A stretch of 64,000 nt of DNA, taken from Asticcacaulis sp. Its GTDB lineage: Bacteria; Pseudomonadota; Alphaproteobacteria; Caulobacterales; Caulobacteraceae. Numbering within the stretch: position 1 is the first letter of the stretch; each line of letters starts with the position of its first letter. The stretch is from the NCBI GenBank assembly GCA_024707255.1, contig JANQAC010000002.1, positions 1,668,001 through 1,732,000 on the forward strand. Direction: 5' to 3'. Of this stretch, positions 36,026 through 47,091 are shown piece by piece. The notes beneath the pieces were generated by a model that was given only the letters and a program-made list of their open reading frames with translations, searched no databases and had not been told where the DNA came from. The position numbers and the translations under genes are program-made.

Positions 36026-36610
36026 ATGTGCGATAAAGCACGCTGCCCCTGGCCCAAGACCGATCCGCTTTATTGCGCCTATCATGACGAGGAATGGGGC
36101 GTGCCGGAATACGACCCGCGCGCCCTGTGGGAGAAGCTGGTGCTCGATGGTTTTCAGGCGGGATTGTCGTGGATCACCATCCTGCGCAAACGCGACGCTT
36201 TTCGTGCGGCCTTCGCCGGTTTCGATCCGGAAAAGGTGGCGCGCTTTGGTGACACCGATATCGAGCGCCTGATGAACGATCCCGGCATTGTCCGATCGCG
36301 CGCCAAGATCGTTTCGGCTATCGAAAGTGCCCGCATCACCCTCGACCTGCGCGAAAAAGGCACCAGTTTCACCGACTTTATCTGGGCCATCCAGGATCAT
36401 AAACCAATCACCAACCACTATGGCTGGGGCGAAATCCCGACCGAAACCAAAACCTCACAGGAACTGGCCAAGCTGCTGAAAAGCAAGGGTTACAAGTTCT
36501 GCGGCGCCGTCATCGTCTATGCCTTCATGCAGGCGGTCGGCATGGTCAATGACCATACAACGGCATGTTTTCGTCACGCCGAGATTGCGGATATGGCGAA
36601 AACGCGATAG
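36026..36610 (+). CDS. tag: DNA-3-methyladenine glycosylase I
   Basis: A 194-residue base-excision enzyme. Zinc and active-site features: RCPWPKTDPLYCAYHDEEWG near 6-25 (Cys and His ligands, DEEWG motif), GFQAGLSWITILRKRDAF near 47, and the C-terminal GMVNDHTTACFRH with the second zinc-binding Cys/His. Normal family length. Likely co-transcribed with ygfZ. Confidence 0.95.
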   Translation: MCDKARCPWPKTDPLYCAYHDEEWGVPEYDPRALWEKLVLDGFQAGLSWITILRKRDAFRAAFAGFDPEKVARFGDTDIERLMNDPGIVRSRAKIVSAIESARITLDLREKGTSFTDFIWAIQDHKPITNHYGWGEIPTETKTSQELAKLLKSKGYKFCGAVIVYAFMQAVGMVNDHTTACFRHAEIADMAKTR

Positions 36611-36638
36611 CCTCAACTCAGATTATCCGGGGGACGCC

Positions 36639-37166
36639 ATGGAACTGATGTTTCAACCACTAAAGCGCTATGTCGATTTTAACGGCCGCTCCCGCCGTAC
36701 CGAATACTGGCTGTGGTTTCTGTTCCAGATGATCGCCAGCCTGGTGTTCAGCATTCTCAAATCCGCGATTGGCAACACGGCTGAACTGCTTAATTTCCTT
36801 TTTTCGCTGGCCATCCTTCTTCCGACCCTGGCCGTGGGCGTGCGCCGCTTTCATGACATCAACCGTACCGGCTGGTGGATCGTCTTCCCGCTGGCCGTCC
36901 TGATCGTCGCCCTGATTGTCTTCTTTTCAGTCAGCGGCGGCGCCTTCATCAACAACTTGAAGTCCTTTTCGGGTATTGGTCCTAATCCCACACCGGACCA
37001 GGCCATGGCCATGATGACAGCCCTGGCCCCTATGTGGTGGGTCTTTTTAGCCTGGTTCGCAGCTTCGCTCGTAACATTCGTTTTCAATGTAATGGACGGC
37101 ACACCGGGCCCGAATCGTTTTGGCCCAGATCCGAAAGGCCGGGGCGGCGATACGAGTGTATTCTGA
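36639..37166 (+). CDS. DUF805 membrane protein (copy 1)
   Basis: A 175-residue protein from ATG 36639 (GGGGGA upstream). DUF805 features: LKRYVDFNGRSRRTEYWLWF near 9-28, GVRRFHDINRTGWWIVFPL near 70, and PGPNRFGPDPKG near the end, with four hydrophobic helices. Function unknown. It is paired with a second DUF805 gene 22 bases downstream. Confidence 0.88.
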   Translation: MELMFQPLKRYVDFNGRSRRTEYWLWFLFQMIASLVFSILKSAIGNTAELLNFLFSLAILLPTLAVGVRRFHDINRTGWWIVFPLAVLIVALIVFFSVSGGAFINNLKSFSGIGPNPTPDQAMAMMTALAPMWWVFLAWFAASLVTFVFNVMDGTPGPNRFGPDPKGRGGDTSVF

Positions 37167-37188
37167 TCAATCGATAATGGGGGTTTCG

Positions 37189-37782
37189 ATGTCCAATGTG
37201 CCTTTGATTTTCCAGCCGCTTGTTAAATATGTCGATTTCCAGGGCCGTGCCCGGCGATCGGAATTCTGGCTGTGGGTACTTTTCCGTATTGCCCTTGGCA
37301 TGGTGATGGGCACCGTAATGACCAGCGTCATGTTCACAGGCATGAACTTCCAGAACCCGGATCCTTCGCAATTCATGGGTCGCTATTTCTCGGTCATGCC
37401 CGTACTCCAACTCGTGAACCTGGGTTTGCTGCTGCCCAGCATAGCCGTGGCCGTGCGGCGCCTGCATGACATAAACCGTACCGGCTGGTGGTACATCATG
37501 CCCATCGTCGTCGCGTTTATTGGCATGATCCTGTTTTTCATCTTCTTCGGCACACAGATGTTCACCCTGATCGGCAACAATGGCAACATGACCGATCAGC
37601 AATCCATGCAGTTCTTTTTCAGCATGTTTGGCTCGTTTTTCCTTTGCCTGGTCCTGCCGCTGCTGGTCGCCGAAATCGTCATGTTCGTTTTCTATGTCAC
37701 AGACGGCACCCCGACGACCAACCGCTTTGGTCCCGATCCCAAGGGCCGCGGCGTTCAGGCCACCCCCGAAAGCGTATTTTGA
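37189..37782 (+). CDS. DUF805 membrane protein (copy 2)
   Basis: A 197-residue paralogue of the preceding gene, starting at ATG 37189 with GGGGG seven bases upstream. It shares VKYVDFQGRARRSEFWLWVL, AVRRLHDINRTGWWYIMPI and TTNRFGPDPKGRG. A longer loop with NNGNMTDQQSMQFFF distinguishes it from copy 1. The tandem arrangement indicates duplication. Confidence 0.88.
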   Translation: MSNVPLIFQPLVKYVDFQGRARRSEFWLWVLFRIALGMVMGTVMTSVMFTGMNFQNPDPSQFMGRYFSVMPVLQLVNLGLLLPSIAVAVRRLHDINRTGWWYIMPIVVAFIGMILFFIFFGTQMFTLIGNNGNMTDQQSMQFFFSMFGSFFLCLVLPLLVAEIVMFVFYVTDGTPTTNRFGPDPKGRGVQATPESVF

Positions 37783-37828
37783 TTGAAGCCCGCGAGACAA
37801 CGGCCACAAATCGCGGTATGAGCGATTC

Positions 37829-38434
37829 ATGGCCGATCTCAGTTTTGAATCCACCCTTATGGGGCTTATCTGCGGCGTCGATGAAGCCGGGCGCGGCCCG
37901 TGCGCTGGCCCGTTATGCGTGGCCGCCGTCATTCTCGATCCGGCCAATATTCCCGAAGGCATAGACGATTCCAAGGCCCTGACCGAAAAGCGCCGCTTCG
38001 AACTGGAACCGCTGATCAAGGAAGCCGCCGTCTGCTGGTCGGTGATCACCATGTCGGTGGAAGAGATCGACTGCCTGAATATCCTGACGGCCACCATGGA
38101 AGGCATGAAGCGCGCGGTCGAGGCACTTACCCCTTGCGCCGAGCACGCCCTGATCGACGGCAACCGCTGCCCGAAACTGTCCATTCCCTCCACGCCGCTG
38201 ATCGGCGGCGACGCCCGTTCGCTGTCCATTGCCGCCGCCTCGATCCTGGCCAAAACGGCGCGCGACCGCATCATGATCGAGATGGATATCGTCTATCCTG
38301 TCTACGGCTTCAAAAAGCACAAAGGCTATCAGGCCGAAGCGCACCTGGAGGCTTTGCGTCTGCACGGCCCTTCACCTATCCACCGCACAAGCTGGGCGAC
38401 AATTCGTGAACTAAGCTGGGGCGAGAGCGCCTGA
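37829..38434 (+). CDS. rnhB: Ribonuclease HII
   Basis: A 201-residue enzyme removing ribonucleotides from RNA-DNA duplexes. Catalytic motif CGVDEAGRGPCAGPLCVAAV near 15-34 has the first Asp and Glu. IDDSKALTEKRR, LIDGNRCP and SLSIAAASILAKTARDR follow, with the later acidic residue in IMIEMD. It lies directly upstream of ccrM, an arrangement common in Caulobacterales. Confidence 0.95.
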   Translation: MADLSFESTLMGLICGVDEAGRGPCAGPLCVAAVILDPANIPEGIDDSKALTEKRRFELEPLIKEAAVCWSVITMSVEEIDCLNILTATMEGMKRAVEALTPCAEHALIDGNRCPKLSIPSTPLIGGDARSLSIAAASILAKTARDRIMIEMDIVYPVYGFKKHKGYQAEAHLEALRLHGPSPIHRTSWATIRELSWGESA

Positions 38435-38448
38435 TCCGCGCAAAAAGT

Positions 38449-39712
<1,264 letters not shown>

Positions 39713-39773
39713 GTTTGCCGCGGCGAAAGTATGGCTTTCGCAAGGCAAGAGCCCCTAGGACCATAAGTTTAAG

Positions 39774-39801
39774 AGCGCGGACGGCAACGTCCGCGCTTTT
39801 T
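39774..39801. terminator. Rho-independent terminator between ccrM and mutY
   Basis: GCGCGGACG (39775-39783) pairs with CGTCCGCGC (39788-39796) around GCAA, followed by six T. The mutY stop codon begins in the T run. A further imperfect hairpin with GCGAAAG/CTTTCGC arms lies just after the ccrM stop (39717-39752). Confidence 0.85.
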
Positions 39802-40881
39802 TAATCGAACAGCCGTGCTGCGACGGGCTTCATCTTCAAGGCCTTGGCGAAGACGGTCGGCAGGGCCTTTTCACTGACAGGCAGTAGCTGGAAGCGGTTG
39901 TTCTGACGCAGGAAATCACGCACCGCTTCATCTGACAGATGCGTGCGCCAGACCGCCTGTGTCAGGGCAAAATGGGTGAACACGTGCTCGTAGCTGCCGA
40001 TCGCCTCGAAAGCGGCAGATATCGGCGGCATCACCTCTTCGGTGCGATAAGGTTCCGAGCGCCATTCGGTATGTGGCAGCCCAAGCATTCCACCCAGCAG
40101 TCCCTTGTCTGCACGGCGCTCTACAATGACCTGATCACCGACAAGCATGACAAACGCCACGCCGTAACGCCGCGGCTTCGGCGCCTTGGCCAGCTTGACC
40201 GGAAAGCGTTCCTGTTCGCCGCGCGCCCGCGCCAGGCAAGCAGTGGCCAGCGGGCAATCGCCGCACGCCGGTGATTTCGGGCGGCAAATGAGTGTCGCCA
40301 TATCCATCAGGGCCTGCGGCCAGTCACCGGCGCGATCATCACTTACCCATTGCGCCGCCGCCTCGCGCACCTGCGGCTTGGCGGTCGGCATCTGCGTCTC
40401 AATAGCGTAGAGCCGCGCCATGATGCGTTCGATATTGCCATCCACCACATTGGCGGCGTGTCCGAAGGCGATGGCCGCCACCGCTGCTGAGGTATAGGGG
40501 CCGAAGCCCGGCAATTTCAGCAGTTCCGCCTCATCAGCCGGGAAAATGCCACCGTGATCGCGCACCACTGTCCGGGCGCATTCCAGCAGCTTGCGGGCGC
40601 GGGCATAATAGCCAAGACCCGCCCAATCCGCCATGACACGGCCGTCCTCGGCTGCGGCCAGATCGCGCACGCTTGGCCATAAATTGAGAAATTTTTCGTA
40701 ATAGGGCGCGGCGTGCGGCACGGTCGTCTGCTGTAGCATGACCTCGGACAGCCAGACACGGTAAGGATCGCGCTCGCCGCGCGCGCCAGGGCAGCTTGCG
40801 GCCGTGTGCGTCATACCAGGCCAGCAGATCGGTTCTTAATGACGCGACAACCGCCCGATCCTTCAGTATAATCCCGCTCAT
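39801..40881 (-). CDS. mutY: A/G-specific adenine glycosylase (frame break near 40776-40788)
   Basis: About 359 residues when joined. The N-terminus (ATG 40881; LLAWYDAHGRKLPWRA) lies in one frame and the rest (RDPYRVWLSEVMLQQTTV onward) in the next. The break is within the CGCGCGCGG run. Features: catalytic Glu in SEVMLQQT, HhH LPGFGPYTSAAVAAIAFG, catalytic Asp in VVDGNIERIMARL, [4Fe-4S] cysteines in CRPKSPACGDCPLATAC, and a C-terminal MutT-like domain for 8-oxoG recognition. It removes adenine mispaired with 8-oxoguanine. Confidence 0.9.
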
Positions 40882-41431
40882 GAAACGCCCGCTGCCATCC
40901 CTTGAAGACTCGCTCCGCATCCTGCGCACGACTCATACCCGGCGTATGCCCAAACCACCGCCGCCGGTAAAGAAGCAGGTTACGCCGCTGCTGAAAAGCC
41001 TGCAGGCACGCTTTGAGCAGATGGACGATGGGTCCGGCAAGCTGAAAAACCGCTGGACGGAGATCGCCGGCGAGGCGCTGGCCAAATTGTGCGAACCTGT
41101 CCGCATCATCAAGGGCCGCGCCCATGGCGCCGGGGCTCTGGAAATCCGCGTCATGGGGGCCTATGCGCCGCTGGTTCAGCACCAGTCCGCCACCCTGATC
41201 GACCGGATCAACCTCTTCCTCGGCGCGAAGACGATCGACAAGCTGCGCATCATCCAGGGGCCGCTGACCCAGGCGCCGAAAAAACCGCAATATATCCGGC
41301 CCAAACCGCTTTCGGCGCAGGAAGAACTGGCGCTCCAGCAATCCTTGAGCGATGTCGAAGACGAGAAGCTGAAAAAATCCCTGCTTCAGCTCGGCCGGTC
41401 TGTCCTCAAGCGCGAGAACATGAAGAGTTAG
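40880..41431 (+). CDS. DUF721 (DciA-like) protein
   Basis: A 183-residue protein. DUF721 core: ARFEQMDDGSGKLKNRWTEI then AGEALAKLCEPVRIIKG, GALEIRVMGAYAPLVQHQSA and TLIDRINLFLGAKTIDKLRI, followed by a charged C-terminus. The family includes DciA, a helicase-associated replication factor, although many DUF721 proteins are uncharacterised. The ATG at 40880 overlaps the divergent mutY start codon by two bases (CATG). No clear ribosome site is seen, so initiation may be leaderless or further downstream. Confidence 0.78.
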   Translation: MKRPLPSLEDSLRILRTTHTRRMPKPPPPVKKQVTPLLKSLQARFEQMDDGSGKLKNRWTEIAGEALAKLCEPVRIIKGRAHGAGALEIRVMGAYAPLVQHQSATLIDRINLFLGAKTIDKLRIIQGPLTQAPKKPQYIRPKPLSAQEELALQQSLSDVEDEKLKKSLLQLGRSVLKRENMKS

Positions 41432-41557
41432 GCGCAATAATTCTCAAAACACAAATGCCATATTTACAGCGCAATCGAACGCTTTAAAAAGGCACAGACT
41501 TAAGGATGCGAGTCCCTCCGGGACTGCCACCTTTCCAAACCATTTTCGGGGCTGAAT

Positions 41558-42205
41558 ATGCAAATTTCTGTCGGCAAAACCCTTCGCATGACCGGCGCGG
41601 CCGCCTTCATGGGCCTGACCCTGGTGGCCTCAGGATGCAGCAAGACCAGTTCCACCGGAGCGGTCGGTGCCGATGAAATGTCGATGGGACCGGCGGATGC
41701 CAAGGTGACCGTCATTGAATACGCCTCGGTCGCCTGTCCGATCTGCGGTCACGTCAATGAGACGGTCATGCCGGAATTCAAGGCCAAATATGTCGACAGC
41801 GGCAAGGTGCGGTATGTCTATCGTCCTATGATGACCGGCAATCCCGCCGTCGCCGCCGCGGGCCACCTGCTGGCCGAATGCGCCGGCAAAGACAAGTATT
41901 TCACAGTGATCGATCAGGTCATGCGTTCCCAGGAAGCCATGGGCGGCGAGGAAACCGGCTATGCCAATGCCCGCCCGGTCCTGTTCAGCATCGGCCAGTC
42001 GCTCGGCATGTCGGAAGATGCCTTCAACAAGTGCATCACCGATGAAAAGGGCCTGAAGCGCCTGAACGACCTGAACCAGCAATATATGACCAGGGATGGC
42101 GTCAACGGCACCCCGACCTTCGTCATCAACGGCAAGAAGCTTGACCGCATTCCGCTGAATATCGGCGATTTCGATGCCGCCCTTAAGCCCGCGCTCAGCA
42201 AGTAA
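41558..42205 (+). CDS. DsbA-family thioredoxin-fold lipoprotein (copy 1)
   Basis: A 215-residue protein with a signal peptide and lipobox V-A-S-G-C type (LTLVASGCSKT). The thioredoxin active site is CPICG in YASVACPICGHVNETVMPEF near 60. The cis-proline strand is NGTPTFVINGKKLDR near 185. It should oxidise or reduce thiols of periplasmic clients while anchored to the membrane. The first of three tandem paralogues upstream of smc. A GTCCC/GGGAC hairpin lies in its leader (41508-41526 region). Confidence 0.9.
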   Translation: MQISVGKTLRMTGAAAFMGLTLVASGCSKTSSTGAVGADEMSMGPADAKVTVIEYASVACPICGHVNETVMPEFKAKYVDSGKVRYVYRPMMTGNPAVAAAGHLLAECAGKDKYFTVIDQVMRSQEAMGGEETGYANARPVLFSIGQSLGMSEDAFNKCITDEKGLKRLNDLNQQYMTRDGVNGTPTFVINGKKLDRIPLNIGDFDAALKPALSK

Positions 42206-42213
42206 GGACCGAC

Positions 42214-42837
42214 ATGATCTCCTCCAGACGGACTCTCCTGGCCCTGACAACCACCGCCCTGCTATTGGCCGGGTGCGGCAAATCGATCAAGCCGGTCGAA
42301 GGCGATATGAGCCTGGGCGCCGGCGAAAACGCCAAGGTGACCCTGATCGAATATGCTTCGGTCACCTGCGCCCACTGCGCCGAGTTCAACAAGGACGTCA
42401 TGCCCGAACTGATGGCCAAGTACATCACGCCGGGCAAGATCCGCTATGTCTACCGCGAATTCCTGACCGAGCCGCGCGATGTCTCGGCCGCCGGCATCCT
42501 GCTGGCACGCTGCGCCGGCAAGGAAAACTATTTCAAGGTCGTCGATGAGATCATGAAGGCCCAGGGCGAGATGTTCGGCGACGGCACCACCACCAATGCC
42601 CTGCCGGTGCTGAAGCGCATCGGCGCCTCTGTAGGCATCAAGGACGACGCCTTCAATAAGTGCATTACCGATGAAAAGGGCCTGGCGCGCATCCAGGATA
42701 ATGTCGACAAGTATCTGAAAGAAGACGACATCACCGGTACGCCGACCTTCTTCATCAATGGCAAGCGGTTCGAGCGCAAGACCGGCACTATTGCCGACTT
42801 CGATGAGGCTTTCGCGCCCCTGCTGGCGGGCAAGTAA
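42214..42837 (+). CDS. DsbA-family thioredoxin-fold lipoprotein (copy 2)
   Basis: A 207-residue paralogue, eight bases after copy 1. Lipobox L-L-A-G-C (ALLLAGCGKS). Active site CAHC in YASVTCAHCAEFNKDVMPEL near 46, cis-Pro in TGTPTFFINGKRFERK near 175. The CxxC dipeptide (AH) differs from copies 1 (PI) and 3 (PA), which should give different redox potentials. CPHC-like centres are typically oxidising. Confidence 0.9.
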   Translation: MISSRRTLLALTTTALLLAGCGKSIKPVEGDMSLGAGENAKVTLIEYASVTCAHCAEFNKDVMPELMAKYITPGKIRYVYREFLTEPRDVSAAGILLARCAGKENYFKVVDEIMKAQGEMFGDGTTTNALPVLKRIGASVGIKDDAFNKCITDEKGLARIQDNVDKYLKEDDITGTPTFFINGKRFERKTGTIADFDEAFAPLLAGK

Positions 42838-42840
42838 TCC

Positions 42841-43456
42841 ATGATCCGGCGTATCGCGGCGGTTGCCCTGGCTGCTTTCCTTTTGCCCCCTGGCTCAGGC
42901 GGCGGACCTGTCCCCGGCGCTGGTCAAGGTCATGCCCACGGATCATGTCCTGGGCAGCGCCAAGGCGCCGGTCACGATCATCGAATACGGCTCGGTCGCC
43001 TGCCCGGCCTGCGCCAGTTTCAATGAAACCGTCTTCCCGCAGCTCAAGGCGAAATATATCGACACCGGCAAGGTGCGCTATGTTTTCCGCCCCATGCTGA
43101 CCGGTGTGCCGGTGATCGCCGTGGCCGGCACCCGCATGGCCGAATGCGCCGGTCCCGGTAAATATTTCGACGTGGTCGATGCCGTCATGCGCGGCCAGAA
43201 GGACTATTACGCCTGGGGCGAAAGCAATATCATCGCCCAGCCGATCCTGGTGAAGATCGCGGCGGGCTTTGGCCTGTCGGAAACGGCCTTCAATGCTTGC
43301 GCCGGTGATGCCGCCAGCCTCGCCCGCCTGCAACAGGCGCACAAGGCGGCCATCGAGTCAGGCATACACAGCACCCCCAGCCTGTTCGTCGACGGCAAGG
43401 AAATGGAACGCCACGACCTCGACAGCCTGGAAGCCGCCATCAAAGCCGCCAGGTAA
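42841..43456 (+). CDS. DsbA-family thioredoxin-fold protein (copy 3; frame break at 42886-42890)
   Basis: About 204 residues when joined. The ATG at 42841, three bases after copy 2, begins a signal peptide (MIRRIAAVALAAFLL). Reading continues in the next frame as LAQAADLSPALVKVMP if the C5 run at 42886-42890 is C4. The active site is CPAC in YGSVACPACASFNETVFPQL, and cis-Pro is in HSTPSLFVDGKEMER. Unlike copies 1 and 2 it has no lipobox and is probably a soluble periplasmic protein. Confidence 0.87.
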
Positions 43457-43536
43457 GCTCATCCACAGGAATTAACCCTCTTCATACCAATCTGTCTTGA
43501 CGCCCGCCGTTCTGCTATGAAGGTGGTAGAATCGTT

Positions 43537-46500
43537 ATGGCACGCCAAAAAGGCGAATTGGGTTCTTCCTTGCACTTTCAGAAGATCAAGCTTTCAGGGT
43601 TCAAGTCCTTCGTCGATGCGACAGAGTTTCGCATTGATCCGGGTCTGACCGGCATTGTCGGGCCGAACGGCTGCGGCAAGTCGAATCTGCTTGAAGCCCT
43701 GCGCTGGGTGATGGGCGCCACCTCCGCCAAGGCCATGCGCGGTTCCGGCATGGACGACGTCATCTTTGCCGGTTCGGACAAACGCCCGTCGCGCAACTGG
43801 GCCGAAGTCACCCTGACCATCGACAATTCGGAACGCCTGGCGCCGCAGCCCTTTACCGACCAGCCGATCCTTGATGTCGCCCGCCGCATCGATCGCGGGG
43901 CGGGGTCTTCTTACAAGATCAATGGTAAGGAAGTGCGGGCGCGCGACGTGCAGCTTCTGTTCGCCGATGCCTCGACCGGCGCCAATTCACCGGCGCTCGT
44001 CCGTCAGGGGCAGATATCGGAACTCATCGCCGCCAAGCCACAGAATCGCCGGCGCGTACTCGAAGAGGCCGGTGGCGTTTCCGGCCTGCATACCCGCCGC
44101 CATGAGGCCGAACTACGCCTTTCGGCCGCTGAATCGAACCTGTCGCGCCTTGATGACATCGCCCGCGAACTGGACTCAGCCCTCTCCCGCCTCAAGCGCG
44201 AAGCCCGCCAGGCCGACAAGTATAAGAAGATTTCCGCCGAAATCCGCGCCCTGCAAAAGGCCATCCTGCACGCCAAGTGGCTGGAGGTACGCGCCATGCT
44301 GGAAGGCGCGATCAACGACATGCAGGCGCAGAGCCAGCGGGTTGAGACCACGGCCCGCGCCGCTGCGGTCGCGCAAACCGCCGCCCTGAAAGCCGCCGAG
44401 GCCATCGGTCCTTTGCGTGAGGAAGAGGCCGTGGCCGCTACGGTCAACCACCGGCTCAATATCGAGAAGGAACGTCTCGATCTGGAAGAAAAACAGGTTG
44501 CCAGCGAGATTGAACGTCTGAAAGGCGACATCGCCCGGCTGCGCGGTGACTTCCAGCGTGAGGTCGATCTGTCGTCCGATGGCTCGTTACAGGTCGAGCG
44601 CCTGCAATCGGGCCTGGCGCGGGTGCAGGAAGAAATCGCCAGCGCCCCCTCGCGTGAGCCGGAACTGAAACGCGCGGTCGAGGCCGCCGAAGCTGAGCGC
44701 GTCAAGGCCGATCAGGCCATCGAGGCCATAGCCGCCGAGCAGGCCGCGCAGGTCGAGCGCCAGCGGCTGGAAGCGTCGCGCCTTGGGGAAGCGAAATCGC
44801 GCTTCGACCGCCTGAGCCAGCAACTGCAGACGGCACAAAATGATCGCAAGGCCCTGGGGACGTTCGATTACAGCGCTCTGGACGGCCTGAAGGCGCAGGC
44901 GGCGACGGCGCAATCCGATCTGGAATCTGCCCGCAAAGCCACTGAGGAGCTGGAAACGGCCCGTCCGGCGCTGGCCAATACCGAGGCGCAAAGCCGCAAG
45001 GCGATGCGCGAGATCGAGGACCAGTTGGGCCGCCTGACCGCAGAGGCGCGCGGTCTGTCGCAAATCCTGACCAGCGTTCGCAAAGAAGGCGCGCCGGTAC
45101 TGGATGCCGTTCGTCCGGACAAGGGCTATGAACTCGCCCTGGCCGCAGCGCTGGGTGATGACCTTAATCTCAGCCTGTCTAAGAAGGCCGTGCAGACTGC
45201 ACTCGCTTTCTGGAGCGAGGATTTTGAGAGTCAGGCAAAAGCCATTGACATGACAGCGCTTGGCGTGATGCCGCTCAGCGCCAATGTAAAAGCCCCGGCC
45301 GCCATGGCCTTGCGCCTTTCCACCATCGGCGTGGTGGCACAAGCCGATGGCGACCGCCTTCAGGGGCAGCTTCCGATCGGCGCGCGTCTGGTCTCGAAGG
45401 AAGGTGACCTGTGGCGCTGGGATGGCCTGATCGTCCGGGCCAAGGCGCCCAAGCCCGCCGCTGTCCGGCTGGCCCAGCGCACGCGTCATGACGAATTGGA
45501 AACCGAGATCGACGGGCTGAAACCGAAACTGGAAGAGGCGAAAAAAACGCAAGCCGCGGCCGCAGAAGCCCAGCGCATCCACGAAGACAGTCTGCGCAAT
45601 GCCCGCAATCGCCTGCCCGATCTGGAGCGGGCCTTACGCACCCGCCAGAATGACCTTGAAAACCGTCTGCGTGCCCAGACACAATACGAAGCCCGTCTGG
45701 AATCGCTGGAGGCCACCCTCGCCCGCCTGACCTCCGAACATGCCGAGGCAAAGACGGCCTATGACGCCCTGCTGGCCAGCCAGTCCGCCGCGCTCGACAA
45801 TGAAACCATGCGCGCTCGCCTTAATGAGGCGCGCGCCATGGCCGACAGCCATCGCCAGGCCGTCATGCGCGCCCGCGCCGATCTCGACCAGGACGCCCGC
45901 GACCGTCAGGCGCGTGAAGCCCGCGAACGCACTCTGACCCGCGAACTCACCGACTGGAGCCGCCGTACACAAGATTCTGCGGCGCGCCTGCTCAAGCTGG
46001 AAAAAGATCAGGCGACCGCGCAGGCCGCGCTGGAAGCCGCCCAGTCGGCACCGCGTGAGTTCGAGAGCAAGCGCATCACCCTGGTCGATTCGCTGCAAAC
46101 CGCCGAAAAGCGCCTCAGTGAAGCCCGCGACAAATTGAACAGCGCTGAGGCCGAGCGCCGCGACGCCGATATCAATGTGCGCATGCTGGAGCAGGAAGCT
46201 TCGGCCGCCCGTGAGGAACGCGCCGGCGCCACGGCCCGTCTCGAAGCCATTCAGGGCAAGGCCGCCGAAATCGAAGCCATCATCCTTGACCAGACCGGTG
46301 GCACGCCTGACGATCTGGGCAAGCGCCTCAAGGAAGAAGCCATCGCCACCCCGGCCGATGCGTCGGGCGCCGAATCGCTGCTGTCGGGCCTGGAACGCGA
46401 ACGCGACCAGTTGGGCGCCGTCAATCTGCGCGCCGAGGAAGAAGCCACCGAATACGAAGGCCGACTCGATACGCTTTCAAAGGAACGCGCCGACCTGACC

Positions 46501-47043
46501 ACCGCCATCGCCAAATTGCGCGACGGCATCGACGAACTGAACGCTGAGGGCCGCGAACGCCTGCTGGCCGCCTTTGAGATTATCAACGAACACTTCAAGA
46601 CCCTGTTCGTCACACTGTTCGATGGTGGTTCGGCCGAACTGCGCCTGGTCGAATCGGACGATCCGCTCGAAGCCGGCCTGGAAATCTACGCCTGCCCGCC
46701 GGGCAAGCGCCTCTCAACCATGAGCCTGATGTCGGGCGGCGAGCAGGCTCTGACCGCCACCGCCCTGATCTTTGGCGTCTTCCTGGCCAATCCGGCGCCG
46801 GTGTGCGTGCTCGATGAAGTTGATGCGCCGCTCGATGACGCCAATGTCGACCGCTATTGTCGCCTGCTGGCCGAGATGCGCGAACGCACCAAGACGCGTT
46901 TCATCGCCATCACCCACAATCCGGTCACCATGTCGCGCATGAACCGCCTGTTTGGCGTCACCATGAGTGAGCGCGGCGTCTCACAGCTGGTCAGCGTCGA
47001 TCTGTCGCAGGCCGAGGCCCTGGTGGCGGAGCATGTGGCGTAG
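43537..47043 (+). CDS. smc: Chromosome segregation SMC ATPase
   Basis: An 1168-residue SMC protein. Walker A is GIVGPNGCGKSNLLEALRWV near 33-52. Long coiled coils flank a hinge at about residues 510-640. The ABC signature is LMSGGEQALTATALIFG and Walker B VCVLDEVDAPLDDANV near 1080-1100. With ScpA and ScpB it compacts and aligns chromosome arms. Frame intact over 3.5 kb. It follows the DsbA-like genes after an 80-base gap. Confidence 0.97.
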   Translation: MARQKGELGSSLHFQKIKLSGFKSFVDATEFRIDPGLTGIVGPNGCGKSNLLEALRWVMGATSAKAMRGSGMDDVIFAGSDKRPSRNWAEVTLTIDNSERLAPQPFTDQPILDVARRIDRGAGSSYKINGKEVRARDVQLLFADASTGANSPALVRQGQISELIAAKPQNRRRVLEEAGGVSGLHTRRHEAELRLSAAESNLSRLDDIARELDSALSRLKREARQADKYKKISAEIRALQKAILHAKWLEVRAMLEGAINDMQAQSQRVETTARAAAVAQTAALKAAEAIGPLREEEAVAATVNHRLNIEKERLDLEEKQVASEIERLKGDIARLRGDFQREVDLSSDGSLQVERLQSGLARVQEEIASAPSREPELKRAVEAAEAERVKADQAIEAIAAEQAAQVERQRLEASRLGEAKSRFDRLSQQLQTAQNDRKALGTFDYSALDGLKAQAATAQSDLESARKATEELETARPALANTEAQSRKAMREIEDQLGRLTAEARGLSQILTSVRKEGAPVLDAVRPDKGYELALAAALGDDLNLSLSKKAVQTALAFWSEDFESQAKAIDMTALGVMPLSANVKAPAAMALRLSTIGVVAQADGDRLQGQLPIGARLVSKEGDLWRWDGLIVRAKAPKPAAVRLAQRTRHDELETEIDGLKPKLEEAKKTQAAAAEAQRIHEDSLRNARNRLPDLERALRTRQNDLENRLRAQTQYEARLESLEATLARLTSEHAEAKTAYDALLASQSAALDNETMRARLNEARAMADSHRQAVMRARADLDQDARDRQAREARERTLTRELTDWSRRTQDSAARLLKLEKDQATAQAALEAAQSAPREFESKRITLVDSLQTAEKRLSEARDKLNSAEAERRDADINVRMLEQEASAAREERAGATARLEAIQGKAAEIEAIILDQTGGTPDDLGKRLKEEAIATPADASGAESLLSGLERERDQLGAVNLRAEEEATEYEGRLDTLSKERADLTTAIAKLRDGIDELNAEGRERLLAAFEIINEHFKTLFVTLFDGGSAELRLVESDDPLEAGLEIYACPPGKRLSTMSLMSGGEQALTATALIFGVFLANPAPVCVLDEVDAPLDDANVDRYCRLLAEMRERTKTRFIAITHNPVTMSRMNRLFGVTMSERGVSQLVSVDLSQAEALVAEHVA

Positions 47044-47091
47044 GCCATTCCAAATTTGGAAATATGAGCTTTTCCAACACGAAGGAAATGG

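Noticed and set aside
39717..39752. Third copy of the lgt/ispH leader element after ccrM
   Set aside because: There is a TTGCC followed by a hairpin, but the other two hairpins and the AGTC loop are missing.
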